NCBI RefSeq assembly: GCF_900015215.1
Contig: NZ_LN555523.1
Coordinates: forward strand, 1,411,481-1,475,480
Source of the DNA: Romboutsia ilealis
Lineage (GTDB): Bacteria; Bacillota; Clostridia; Peptostreptococcales; Peptostreptococcaceae
Direction of reading: 5' to 3'
DNA length: 64,000 bases
The translations under genes and the position numbers were made by a program. This document shows, in pieces, positions 36,852-45,047 of this stretch. The notes below the pieces were generated by a model that was given only the letters and a program-made list of their open reading frames with translations, ran no database searches and had not been told where the DNA came from. Position 1 is the stretch's first letter. Each line of letters opens with the position of its first letter.

Positions 36852-36940
36852 TACGTTCCCTACGTTGGCATTATCCAAATCAGGTTAAAGGGTCGAGACC
36901 TAATATCTCCTCTCAGCAAGCTAGCTCCCCTGCATATTAT
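36852..36940 (-). promoter_or_regulatory. TPP riboswitch (THI element)
   Basis: Minus strand shows the conserved blocks in order: CAGGGGAGC, GCTGAGAGG (thi box), ACCCTTTAACCTGAT, GGATAATGCCAACGTAGGGAA. These are the invariant TPP-aptamer elements. It controls the four-gene thiamine-precursor ABC operon by transcription termination. Confidence 0.96.
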
Positions 36941-36997
36941 GTTTTATACTATGATTGTATCAGATATTTTTTTAATATCAAATAATTTTTTACAAAT

Positions 36998-37741
36998 TTA
37001 TTTATTCTTGATAATATTTGTCATAGTAATTTGAGAATTTAATTTAAATTCTTCAAGGTCTAATTTCTTTATTGCGCATATATTTTCATATACATTTTTT
37101 ATTTCATCCGGAATTCCATAAACTCCATTTACCCACTGAAGAGCTGTTGGACCATCAGTTTCTGCAAGTAATTTATTTGCTGGTATTTCTTTTATTATCT
37201 CTTTAGAATGATTTATATATCCTAAATCAACACTTCCTGTGAAATAGCATTTTGCATCTATTAATTGTTTTAGTATATCTTTACCACCAGAATACCAATG
37301 TATTATAGTTTGAGATGATACATCATATTTTCTAAGTAGGTTCAGTATTAATTCTTCACATCCTTTAGTGTGTACGTTTATATATTTATTATATTTTTTT
37401 GCACACTGTAAGAAATATTCAAATACTTTTATTTGATACGGATATGTATCTTTATCTTCTACCCAATGAAAATCTAGTCCTATTTCCCCTATTAATGGCG
37501 TATTTTTAATATATTCTTCAAACTTATCTAAGTCTATATTATTTGTTACCCTCCATGGATGTATACCAAATATAGGCACTATGTAATCACTTTTTTTAGA
37601 AATTTCTATATTATTTAAATAGCTTTCTTCATCCATTGAACATGCTATTGTCATTATCTTATTTGAATTTATACAATTTATCACATTATCTATTTCTTCA
37701 TCTTTATAAAAATCTATATGATTATGAAAGTCTATATACAT
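36998..37741 (-). CDS. TatD-family metal-dependent hydrolase
   Basis: A 247-residue TIM-barrel amidohydrolase. Metal ligands: DFHNHIDF (HxH), GEIGLDFHW (Glu), NVHTKG and IIHWYSGG (His), and LLAETDGP (Asp). Start at 37741 follows GAGG by 6 nt; the ATG at 37756 is upstream of that site. Family members are DNases or D-aminoacyl-tRNA/peptide hydrolases; the role here cannot be read. It is the only gene between the TPP riboswitch and degenerate sequence. Confidence 0.87.
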   Translation of the reverse strand: MYIDFHNHIDFYKDEEIDNVINCINSNKIMTIACSMDEESYLNNIEISKKSDYIVPIFGIHPWRVTNNIDLDKFEEYIKNTPLIGEIGLDFHWVEDKDTYPYQIKVFEYFLQCAKKYNKYINVHTKGCEELILNLLRKYDVSSQTIIHWYSGGKDILKQLIDAKCYFTGSVDLGYINHSKEIIKEIPANKLLAETDGPTALQWVNGVYGIPDEIKNVYENICAIKKLDLEEFKLNSQITMTNIIKNK

Positions 37742-37756
37742 ATTTACCTCACTCAT

Positions 37757-38090
37757 TATAATTGTAATTAAACTATATTCTATCTATAATATATTAAAAT
37801 ATTTATTTTAATGTTATTTTATATTTACATTCTATCAAATTAATAGCTATTATTTAACTATTAATGCCTCTAATTATTAAAGTACTGTTTACGGGAATGC
37901 AAAAATAACTTAATATAAACCCATACGTAGTGAAACAGTACATATGGATATAAGTTTTATAGAACAAATAATACAAACAATTAATATTTAGAGATCTATA
38001 ATCTGAGGAACAAAAACAAAAGAAAGCACAATAATATAAAACATAAGGAAAACATCAAAACGAAGGAATCACAATTTATAAAGAAACTAG
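37757..38090. other. Gene-free interval with inverted repeat and degenerate sequence
   Basis: An imperfect inverted repeat (GTACTGTTTAC at 37883 and GTGAAACAGTAC at 37931) and a broken reading frame (38000-38096 plus strand, Lys/Asn-rich, ending KKLGIK) suggest a decayed mobile element, but no family is recognisable. Confidence 0.35.
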
Positions 38091-38094
38091 GCAT

Positions 38095-38135
38095 AAAATA
38101 AAGGAGTTGTCTTTTTAAGCAACTCCTTTATTTTA
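38095..38135 (-). terminator. Terminator of the PHP phosphatase gene
   Basis: A 15-bp stem around GGAGTTG/CAACTCC with A/U feet, just beyond the stop at 38155. Confidence 0.85.
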
Positions 38136-38154
38136 TATGCTCTAAAATTTGTTA

Positions 38155-38964
38155 TTAAAATTGCAGTTCTTCCATTAATCTGTTATATTCTTTCATTTTA
38201 TACCCAACAGTATCATGTGTGTGTGAGTCTGAACCAAAAATCGTTTTAACACTATAATCTCTAACAAGTTTTAATAAATAACCATCAATATAAGCTTCAT
38301 CACAATATGGCTTTCTATATCCTGATACATTAAAATCTAATTCATAGTCTTTAGATTTTACAATTCTTACTATTTCCTCTAATTTTTTGTTGCCACTGTA
38401 GTCATATGGATAAATTTTATTATACTTTCTAATTAAATTTAAATGACCTATTCTTTTTGGCTTATATCTTCCTAAATCGCTATTTATAGCCATTTTAACA
38501 GTATCATAATATTTAGAGTAAACGTTTTCTATTTCACCTAACAAGTCAACCAATTCACCAAATTTTTCTGGGCTATAATCTATTAAATGATATTCATCAT
38601 TTATTTTTATCATATGTACAGATAATATAGAATCATCTATATATTCACCATACTTATCAAGCATTTCTTTTATCTCTTTTTCATATTCCTCTATGTAGTC
38701 AACTTCAACACCTATGTTTATTTTAACACTATGCTTATATTTTTCCTTAATTTTTTTTAATTCATTAAAATAAGCTATTAAATGTTCTTCACTCATTGCA
38801 CTATCATTTTCTGGTGAAGGATCGTTAAAATTTTTAGGAAGAGGCAAATGTTCTGTAAAAGTCATTACCTTAACTCCAACTTCTATTGCTTTTTTTATAT
38901 ATTGTTCAAAACTGTCACTACTCCCATGCGGACAATAAGGTGAATGGATATGTCCATCTCTCAT
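38155..38964 (-). CDS. PHP-domain histidinol-phosphatase-like enzyme
   Basis: A 269-residue PHP hydrolase. Metal-binding motifs: DGHIHSPYCPHG, FTEHLPLP, GVEVDY, IGHLNLI and the C-terminal GSDSHTHDTVG. This is the HisJ/HisK group. The genes around it are not histidine biosynthetic, so the substrate may differ. The start at 38964 is set by AGGAGG 7 nt upstream; a reading from 39009 would add 15 untypical residues. Confidence 0.85.
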   Translation of the reverse strand: MRDGHIHSPYCPHGSSDSFEQYIKKAIEVGVKVMTFTEHLPLPKNFNDPSPENDSAMSEEHLIAYFNELKKIKEKYKHSVKINIGVEVDYIEEYEKEIKEMLDKYGEYIDDSILSVHMIKINDEYHLIDYSPEKFGELVDLLGEIENVYSKYYDTVKMAINSDLGRYKPKRIGHLNLIRKYNKIYPYDYSGNKKLEEIVRIVKSKDYELDFNVSGYRKPYCDEAYIDGYLLKLVRDYSVKTIFGSDSHTHDTVGYKMKEYNRLMEELQF

Positions 38965-39155
38965 AAAATACCTCCTATACTGCCAAGACTGACTTTTTAA
39001 CCTTAGCAACTTGATTTAAATATATTATATCTTTTTTAACTACTTCTAGCATCACTTATTTACTCTTTGTAAAGCTCCACCCTTAATTATATTACCTACT
39101 ATATACTATTATGTTTAATAGTGATACTTATTTTTATTAATTAAACATTACTATA

Positions 39156-39286
39156 TTAGCTCGTTGTGCTAGTTAAATATATTTACTGAAAATACTATAT
39201 TCTAGCAAGCTATATTTTTATAATTAAAATACTTTTTTATATGGTAATTTCAATCTGTTTAGTAAAATAACTATCACAACAGATTA
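39156..39286 (+). repeat. MITE-like AT-rich element, copy 3 (full length)
   Basis: Begins TTAGCTCGTTGTGCTAGTTA and ends ATAACTATCACAACAGATTA, imperfect terminal inverted repeats of about 18 bp. No coding capacity. Lies in the 455-bp gap between the PHP and zinc-ribbon genes. Confidence 0.78.
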
Positions 39287-39419
39287 TATTAAGTTATGTA
39301 TGTATCTTATATATTTTCATATAATAAAGTATGAAAACATTATATAAAAAGGATTTATATAGCTTCTAAAGAATTATATTTCTTAGGAAGTATTATATAA
39401 TATAAAAGGAGTGATATCT

Positions 39420-39659
39420 ATGGAAAGAAGTAATAAATATGACTTAACTTGTTCCCATTGCGGTGAATTTATTTCTATTAATAACATTCCAACTGATGAA
39501 AATATTATAAATGATTCTTCAGTTGGAGAAATTAAAATTAGTAATACATATACTGGATATGGTACAACTGGTTGCTATAATTCTATGGATGTTGAATTAA
39601 CTTGTCCTCGTTGTCATTATACATTTAAAACTACTATAAGCAAAAACTCTGACCTATAA
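39420..39659 (+). CDS. Small zinc-ribbon protein
   Basis: A 79-residue protein with two CxxC knuckles: LTCSHCGEF near the N-terminus and LTCPRCHYTF near the C-terminus, about 45 residues apart, a plausible treble-clef or zinc-ribbon fold. The segment between is polar with a Gly/Thr/Tyr-rich stretch (SNTYTGYGTTGCYN). AAAAGGAG precedes the ATG at 39420 by 9 nt. No family recognised and no linked partner. Confidence 0.65.
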   Translation: MERSNKYDLTCSHCGEFISINNIPTDENIINDSSVGEIKISNTYTGYGTTGCYNSMDVELTCPRCHYTFKTTISKNSDL

Positions 39660-39689
39660 AAAAGTAAGTATATTAATAAAATGAACCTT

Positions 39690-39815
39690 TTGTCAATGGC
39701 ACTAGAAAAAAGATAGATTTAAAAAATTATCAAAAGCTGATTTCTGTATTGTATAGAAGCCAGCTTTTTTAGATTCCACATACAACGTTCATTATCGTAA
39801 TAATTTTTACAGACC
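39690..39815 (+). mobile_element. Insertion-sequence remnant (IS982-like, non-coding part)
   Basis: Contains the hairpin AAAAGCTGATTTCTGTATTG...AGCTTTTTT followed by ACAACGTTCATTATCGTAAT. Homologous over about 115 bp to the reverse complement of 52460-52565, where the same block precedes a transposase C-terminal fragment. Confidence 0.5.
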
Positions 39816-39825
39816 CAGTATACCC

Positions 39826-40050
39826 TTAAGGCATTTTTACATAACTTTTAACTTTTTTAAAATTATATTCATTTCCTTTAAGATGTGCACATCTATTTAT
39901 ATTAGCCTCACCTTTTGCTAACATTATAGCAAAAGACAAGCAGCTTTGATATCTACACTTTTTACAATCTAACTTAGGTAAATATTTATAAATTTCTATT
40001 GGATCTACCTCATTATTTTCATAAAACATCTTTTTACTTTCTAAAAACAT
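39826..40050 (-). CDS. Small Fe-S cluster protein, short paralogue of the 43185 gene
   Basis: A 74-residue protein: DPIEIYKYLPKLDCKKCRYQ then SCLSFAIMLAKGEANINRC. Cysteine pattern CxxC-x4-C-x16-C equals that of the C-terminal half of the 178-residue protein at 43185 and of Fe-S modules in corrinoid/acetyl-CoA pathway proteins. GGGGGATGAGAAG precedes the ATG. It could be a truncated duplicate or a functional mini-ferredoxin; no stop or shift interrupts it. Confidence 0.7.
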   Translation of the reverse strand: MFLESKKMFYENNEVDPIEIYKYLPKLDCKKCRYQSCLSFAIMLAKGEANINRCAHLKGNEYNFKKVKSYVKMP

Positions 40051-40310
40051 CTTCTCATCCCCCGCTTAACCAAATATTAAGTTTTTTAACTAAAAAAAGA
40101 TGACTTCTTTATTATAAAAATCACCTTTTTATCTTATCTATTTTTCTTATTGCCAAATTCCCCATTAATTATAGTATATAATATTTTGGTAAAATTATCT
40201 ATATAATTACCTGTAAAGATTGTATATTTTACATCGTTGTCATTACTTTATCATTATAGTGTAAACTTAATTTTTATTTTAAAATTTCACATAATTTATC
40301 TATATATTAG

Positions 40311-40339
40311 TTGACATATTTAAATTTTAATAATATAAT
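40311..40339 (+). promoter_or_regulatory. Consensus promoter of the MATE gene
   Basis: TTGACA (40311-40316), 17-nt spacer, TATAAT (40334-40339): perfect hexamers. It predicts a leader of about 150 nt before the MATE start. Confidence 0.8.
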
Positions 40340-40395
40340 GTTAAATGTTTTATTAGAAATAATTTCTACAAATTATAATTTAAACTAAATATTTC

Positions 40396-40460
40396 TGTAT
40401 AAGCTTATCTTATACAAGTGTTGAACACCCACTAAAAAAACCTTCAAGTGGGTGTTTTTT
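40396..40460 (+). terminator. Leader hairpin and terminator upstream of the MATE gene
   Basis: TGTATAAG/CTTATACA (40396-40416) is followed by AACACCCACT (40424-40433) pairing with AGTGGGTGTT (40447-40456) and a T-run. A terminator between a promoter and its gene suggests attenuation. GTGTT-GAACAC (40418-40428) offers a competing fold. No known riboswitch consensus was recognised. Confidence 0.65.
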
Positions 40461-40497
40461 ATCATAGTATAAAAATATTTTCCTAAGGAGGTACTAA

Positions 40498-41889
40498 ATG
40501 ATAACTAACACATTGTCAAACTACAAAAAAGACAAAGAGTTTTACATTCGTTTGTTCGTAATAACATTACCAATCGCAATGCAAAGCTTAATAACATCAT
40601 CACTTAATATGTTAGACACTATGATGATAGGAAAAATTGGAGAATTAGAACTTGCATCAGTAGGCATAGCAAACCAATATTATTTCTTATTTTCTCTTCT
40701 TACTAATGCTATAGCAATAGGTTCTGGAGTTTTAATAGCTCAGCTATGGGGTAAAAAAGATACTATTAATATAAAAAGGACTTTATCTAGATCACTATTT
40801 TATAGTTTAGTTTTAACTATTGTATTTATGATTTTAGGACTTATAATGCCAAATAAGATAATGGCTATATTTAATAATGATCCTACTGTTATTAAAATCG
40901 GTGTTGATTATTTAAAAATAGTTGTAATAAGTTATTTATTTACTACTATTACATTTACTTTTGCCTCTGGCCTTAGAAGTATAGGCAATACTCGTCTTCC
41001 TATGTTGGGAAGTTTTATCGGACTTATAGTTAATGGAGTTTTAAATGCAATATTAATATTTGGTTTACTAGGTGCCCCTAAGATGGGTATAAAAGGAGCT
41101 GCTCTTGCTACTTTAATAGCTAGAATAGTTGAGTTCTTAATAGTTGTTGGTGTCATTTACACTAAAGTTGATGTATTAAAATTAAGATTTAAAGATATGT
41201 TAGAATTACCTAAATCACTGTCTATAACGCTTAACAAAGTTACTTTACCTATACTTGCAAATGAAGCTTGCTGGGCATTGGGTAATATAACTTATACTGC
41301 AATATACGCAAGGATAGGTACTAGCGCTGCTGCGTCTATTCAAATATGTTCTACTGTAATGAATTTATTTATGATAGTTACATTTGGTCTAGCTAATGCT
41401 GCCGTTGTTATAATAGGTAATGAAATAGGTGCAAACAGAGAAAGTGAAGCAATATCAGCTTCTAAAAAGATTTCATCATTATCATTTAAGATTTCTATAC
41501 TATTGGCTATAGTACTTGCCTTTTTATCTAAGCCCATAGTTTCATTCTTTAATGTATCAGTTGAAGTTAAAATAGCATCTGAATACATCTTGTATGTTTA
41601 TGCATTTATTTTGGTATTTAAAATTTATAATGCTGTTATGATAGTTGGTATATTAAGAGGTGGTGGAGATGCTACTTATGGCTCTATACTACAAGGACTT
41701 ACTTTATGGTTAATAGGTATACCTTTAGCCGCTTTTGCAGCTTTTATCATTAAGTTACCTATATACTTTGTTGTTATGTTCGCCGCAGTTGAAGAAATTA
41801 TCAAAGTTTTCTTTATGATGAAAAGATTTAAATCATTTAAATGGATTAAAAATATGGTTAACGATGAACAAAATGAAGTCTTAACTTAA
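40498..41889 (+). CDS. MATE-family efflux transporter
   Basis: A 463-residue transporter with 12 membrane helices. Typical early motif LPIAMQSLITSSLNMLDTMM and the repeat-2 equivalent LPILANEACWALGNITYTAI. Exports drugs or metabolites by Na+ or H+ antiport. AAGGAGG lies 7 nt before the ATG. Its transcript starts about 150 nt upstream and passes a terminator hairpin, so expression is probably induced through the leader. Ends in a terminator shared with the converging glycosyltransferase gene. Confidence 0.9.
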   Translation: MITNTLSNYKKDKEFYIRLFVITLPIAMQSLITSSLNMLDTMMIGKIGELELASVGIANQYYFLFSLLTNAIAIGSGVLIAQLWGKKDTINIKRTLSRSLFYSLVLTIVFMILGLIMPNKIMAIFNNDPTVIKIGVDYLKIVVISYLFTTITFTFASGLRSIGNTRLPMLGSFIGLIVNGVLNAILIFGLLGAPKMGIKGAALATLIARIVEFLIVVGVIYTKVDVLKLRFKDMLELPKSLSITLNKVTLPILANEACWALGNITYTAIYARIGTSAAASIQICSTVMNLFMIVTFGLANAAVVIIGNEIGANRESEAISASKKISSLSFKISILLAIVLAFLSKPIVSFFNVSVEVKIASEYILYVYAFILVFKIYNAVMIVGILRGGGDATYGSILQGLTLWLIGIPLAAFAAFIIKLPIYFVVMFAAVEEIIKVFFMMKRFKSFKWIKNMVNDEQNEVLT

Positions 41890-41951
41890 TTTATCCATAT
41901 CAATTTTACTAACAACCTTATTTTTAAATGCACATATTTGATAATAAAAAA

Positions 41952-41992
41952 TAGCTAACAGTATTAAGTTAAATACTTAATATTGTTAGCTA
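41952..41992. terminator. Bidirectional terminator
   Basis: A 17-bp stem (41952-41968 with 41976-41992, one mismatch) lies between converging genes. Confidence 0.8.
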
Positions 41993-41995
41993 AAC

Positions 41996-43078
41996 TTATA
42001 TACTGGCAAAAAATTTATTATTATATACAACCGCAGGGTCATTTGGCTTTATAAAAGCTGCTTTTTCATTGTACTCTTTAGATTTTTTTATATCTCCAAT
42101 TCTAAAATAACATAAGCAAAGTTGTATATATGGAGTAAAATTATAACAATCTAATAATATAAATCCACCTGATGTTTCATTTATTTTTCTAGTTAATGCT
42201 AATTCATACCAGAATATAGCTTGATTATATTGTTCTCTATCTAAAAAATATTTACCTATATCACAACATATTTCAGCTCTTGGTTCATCAAACTCAAAGC
42301 TTCTAAAACAAGCATTAAGAGCCTTTTTACTATCACCAATAGCATAATAACAGTATGATAAATCCTGACATGCATTTACACAGTTTTCTATCCATCCTTT
42401 ACCTGAATCTAAAAAGTTATTGAAAATATTTATTGCATCTTTATATCTTTTGTTATAATAAAGTTCCCTAGCATAGTAAAATTGTTGCCTAGGATCTAGT
42501 TCTTTTCCATTTGCAATCATATTTTCAAATATTCTTAAATTTCTTTTAGGATCATTATTCTTTAATTTTTTATGAGATATTGCTGCATCAGAATATATTA
42601 TGTTCCCTTCAAGAGGTATTACCTCATGAATTTCTCCTATCCATCTAAAATTTTTGCTTCTTTTAAAAATCCGTTCTCTATAATATGAAAAGGTAACATT
42701 TCCATCACTATCAAATGATGTATTATATTTCATCATTACCATATCTATAGATTTATCCATATTCATTTTTAATTCTTTTATCTTTTCTTTATCTTTATCT
42801 AAAATTATATCATCTGCATCTAACCACATAATATAATCTTTTGTAGCTTTAGAAAATGCAAAATTTCTTGCAGCTGCAAAATCCTCTATCCATTTAAAAT
42901 AATATAAACCTTTAGTATATTTTTTTACAATCTCTTTTGTTTTATCATCTGAACCTGTATCAACAACTATTATTTCATCAAATATATCGCGTACACATTC
43001 TAAACAACGTCCAATTACATCTTCTTCATTTTTTACAATCATACAAAGGCTTAAAGTGTTAATATATATCTCCTCCAT
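41996..43078 (-). CDS. Family 2 glycosyltransferase with TPR-like C-terminus
   Basis: N-terminal GT2 domain (about 8-230): LSLCMIVKNEEDVIGRCLE, VDTGSDDKT and the metal-binding IMWLDADD. The C-terminal 120 residues form helical tetratricopeptide-like repeats (FYYARELYYNKRYKDAINIF; CYYAIGDSKKALNAC). Paralogous to the 54857 gene. ATG 43078 has no upstream site; GGAGGAG instead sits inside the frame and points to an ATT at 43063, which aligns exactly with the paralogue's ATG. Such enzymes glycosylate surface or spore proteins; the collagen-like protein at 51 kb is one candidate substrate. Confidence 0.85.
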   Translation of the reverse strand: MEEIYINTLSLCMIVKNEEDVIGRCLECVRDIFDEIIVVDTGSDDKTKEIVKKYTKGLYYFKWIEDFAAARNFAFSKATKDYIMWLDADDIILDKDKEKIKELKMNMDKSIDMVMMKYNTSFDSDGNVTFSYYRERIFKRSKNFRWIGEIHEVIPLEGNIIYSDAAISHKKLKNNDPKRNLRIFENMIANGKELDPRQQFYYARELYYNKRYKDAINIFNNFLDSGKGWIENCVNACQDLSYCYYAIGDSKKALNACFRSFEFDEPRAEICCDIGKYFLDREQYNQAIFWYELALTRKINETSGGFILLDCYNFTPYIQLCLCYFRIGDIKKSKEYNEKAAFIKPNDPAVVYNNKFFASI

Positions 43079-43184
43079 TTTAGCATATTATATAAACTCT
43101 ATTTATTATATGCTAGCTCATTTATTTTCGCATCTATCACTTCGCCTTTTTTTGATTTTTCAATGTAATTTTCTAGTATATTAT

Positions 43185-43721
43185 TTAAGCTATAAAATTA
43201 ATTCCAAGCTCTTCATAAGTTTTTAACTTTTCTAAATTTTTTTCATTTCCCTCTTCTTTTAAATGAAGGCATTTATTTATACTAATCTCGCCTTTTACAA
43301 ATTTTGTAGCAAAAGCTAGACAAGTTTCACATCCACACTTTTTACAATTCAATTTTGGTAAATATGTATAAATCTCTATTGGACTTGGAAGTTTTCTAGT
43401 TTCATAATTAGGAATTATTTTGTCTCTATTTTCATCTACCTCATTTATTAAATCCTTTAAGTAGTCCAAAATTTCAAATGCCTCTGTTTCATTTAATAAT
43501 TTTGCAACATTTATCCTATTTTCAAACATAGTTATAATTATATGCTCCTTATTAAAAACAAAATTATTTGCTCTTTTATTATAAATTCCTGTTTTTATAT
43601 ATGAGTTTAAATAAGGGAATATATCACTTATATTCTTATTTAAATTAGACCTTATCCTTATTCTTTTTGAGTCTGTTGTACATGGTTGAATAAAACTTAA
43701 ATCAATACTTTCTAGATACAA
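43185..43721 (-). CDS. Fe-S cluster binding protein
   Basis: A 178-residue protein. The N-terminal 110 residues are unrecognised; the C-terminal part reads SPIEIYTYLPKLNCKKCGCE then TCLAFATKFVKGEISINKC, a CxxC-x4-C-x16-C four-cysteine cluster site as in Fe-S modules of corrinoid proteins. The start codon is TTG at 43721, 7 nt after AAGGGGG. It follows the cysteine desulfurase gene by 12 nt, so the desulfurase could supply its cluster. A short paralogue is encoded at 39826. Confidence 0.75.
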   Translation of the reverse strand: MYLESIDLSFIQPCTTDSKRIRIRSNLNKNISDIFPYLNSYIKTGIYNKRANNFVFNKEHIIITMFENRINVAKLLNETEAFEILDYLKDLINEVDENRDKIIPNYETRKLPSPIEIYTYLPKLNCKKCGCETCLAFATKFVKGEISINKCLHLKEEGNEKNLEKLKTYEELGINFIA

Positions 43722-43733
43722 ACTAATTCCCCC

Positions 43734-44879
43734 TTAACTATTTTGTATATCATTTAATGCATAAACCAACTTATCTATATCATCAAATTCATTAAAGTAT
43801 CCAATACCAATTCTTACAGCTCCTATATCTTTAGTTCCTATAAGTTCATGTGCATTTGGTGAGCAATGAAGGCCAGATCTAACCATTATATTATATCTCA
43901 TATCAAGGTTATAGGCTACTTCTTCTGCATTTATATTATCTATGTTAAAAGATATAACTCCAACAATATCATTTTCATTTTGTGGACCATAAATCTTAAT
44001 ATTTTTTACTTCTTTTAATTTTTTTAGCGCATAAGAAGTTAATTCTTTTTCTTTTTTATGTATTTTTTCTATGTTTTCACTATTTATAAATTTTATAGCT
44101 TCCCTTAAGCCCACTATACCACTTACATTTAAAGTTCCTGTTTCTAATTTATTAGGATAATAATTAGGTTGATATTCATATTTTGAATCTCCACCTGTTC
44201 CGCCTGCTTTAAGTGGATTTATATCATAGTCACAATTTACTATTAATCCTCCTGTCCCCATAGGTCCAAATAAACTTTTATGCCCTGTAAATGCTAATAA
44301 ATCTATATTATTTTCTTTTATATTTATATCTAAAACTCCTGCTGTTTGAGCTGTATCAACTAAAAATAATATATTATTTTCTTTTGCTATTTCTCCTATT
44401 TCCTTAATGGGCTGTATAGTTCCTAATACATTTGATGCATGAGTAAATACTATAAGCTTTGTATTTTCTTTTATGCTATTTTTAACATCAATTGGATTTG
44501 TATATCCATATTCATCTGCTCTTACCTTAGTTATTTTTATATTTATTTCTTTTTCTAATGTTTTTAAACATCTCCAAACTGAATTATGTTCTAAGCTACT
44601 TGTAACTACATGATCATGCTCTTTAAGAATTCCTCTTAATGCTAAGTTTATAGATTCTGTTATATTTGATGTAAATATTACATTTTTAGGATTTTTAAAA
44701 TTAAATAATTCCCCTATTAATTTTCTTGTTTCATATACTAAAAAATCTGATTTCATAGCCATTTTATATGACCCTCTTCCTGAACTGGTACCATTATTTA
44801 TCATAAATTCATATATAGATTTTGCTACTTGATTAGGTTTTGGATATGATGTTGCTGCATTATCTAAATAAATCCCCAT
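43734..44879 (-). CDS. Cysteine desulfurase-like aminotransferase (class V)
   Basis: A 381-residue PLP enzyme. Seen: IYLDNAATSYPKP at the N-terminus, EHNSVWRCL, VDTAQTAGVLDI with the PLP Asp, the Schiff-base Lys in FTGHKSLFGPMGTGG, and RSGLHCSPNAHELIGT with the active-site Cys loop of the SufS/CsdA group. It would mobilise sulfur from cysteine. AAGGGGAG precedes the ATG. No SufBCD or IscU gene is nearby; its partner in the operon is the Fe-S protein gene that follows. Confidence 0.88.
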   Translation of the reverse strand: MGIYLDNAATSYPKPNQVAKSIYEFMINNGTSSGRGSYKMAMKSDFLVYETRKLIGELFNFKNPKNVIFTSNITESINLALRGILKEHDHVVTSSLEHNSVWRCLKTLEKEINIKITKVRADEYGYTNPIDVKNSIKENTKLIVFTHASNVLGTIQPIKEIGEIAKENNILFLVDTAQTAGVLDINIKENNIDLLAFTGHKSLFGPMGTGGLIVNCDYDINPLKAGGTGGDSKYEYQPNYYPNKLETGTLNVSGIVGLREAIKFINSENIEKIHKKEKELTSYALKKLKEVKNIKIYGPQNENDIVGVISFNIDNINAEEVAYNLDMRYNIMVRSGLHCSPNAHELIGTKDIGAVRIGIGYFNEFDDIDKLVYALNDIQNS

Positions 44880-44927
44880 TCTATCTCCCCTTTGATTTTT
44901 TAATTTTTCTTAATTTAATTATATCAC

Positions 44928-44962
44928 AAAACTAAGCTACTCTAATTGAATAGCTTAGTTTT
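44928..44962 (-). terminator. Terminator-like hairpin
   Basis: AAAACTAAGCTA (44928-44939) pairs with TAGCTTAGTTTT (44951-44962), 12 bp, upstream of the desulfurase gene. Confidence 0.65.
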
Positions 44963-45012
44963 AATACAAATTACTTATTTCAATTTATAATAATCCAATT
45001 TTAAAATCCCTT

Positions 45013-45047
45013 TAAACTAAGATGTTTTTTATCTTGTATCTTAGTTT
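45013..45047 (-). terminator. Terminator of the 124-residue secreted protein gene
   Basis: AAACTAAGAT pairs with ATCTTAGTTT across a U-rich loop, overlapping the stop codon at 45046. Confidence 0.65.

Noticed and set aside
37943..38097. Plus-strand frames in the degenerate interval as a transposase
   Set aside because: Several stops and no recognisable transposase motif; left as unassigned.
40090..40135. Hairpin upstream of the 74-residue Fe-S gene
   Set aside because: The stem is short with mismatches and no gene ends there.
40338..40388. Possible leader peptide (MLNVLLEIIS...) before the MATE gene
   Set aside because: Its ATG overlaps the -10 hexamer, so it cannot be on the transcript, and there is no ribosome binding site.
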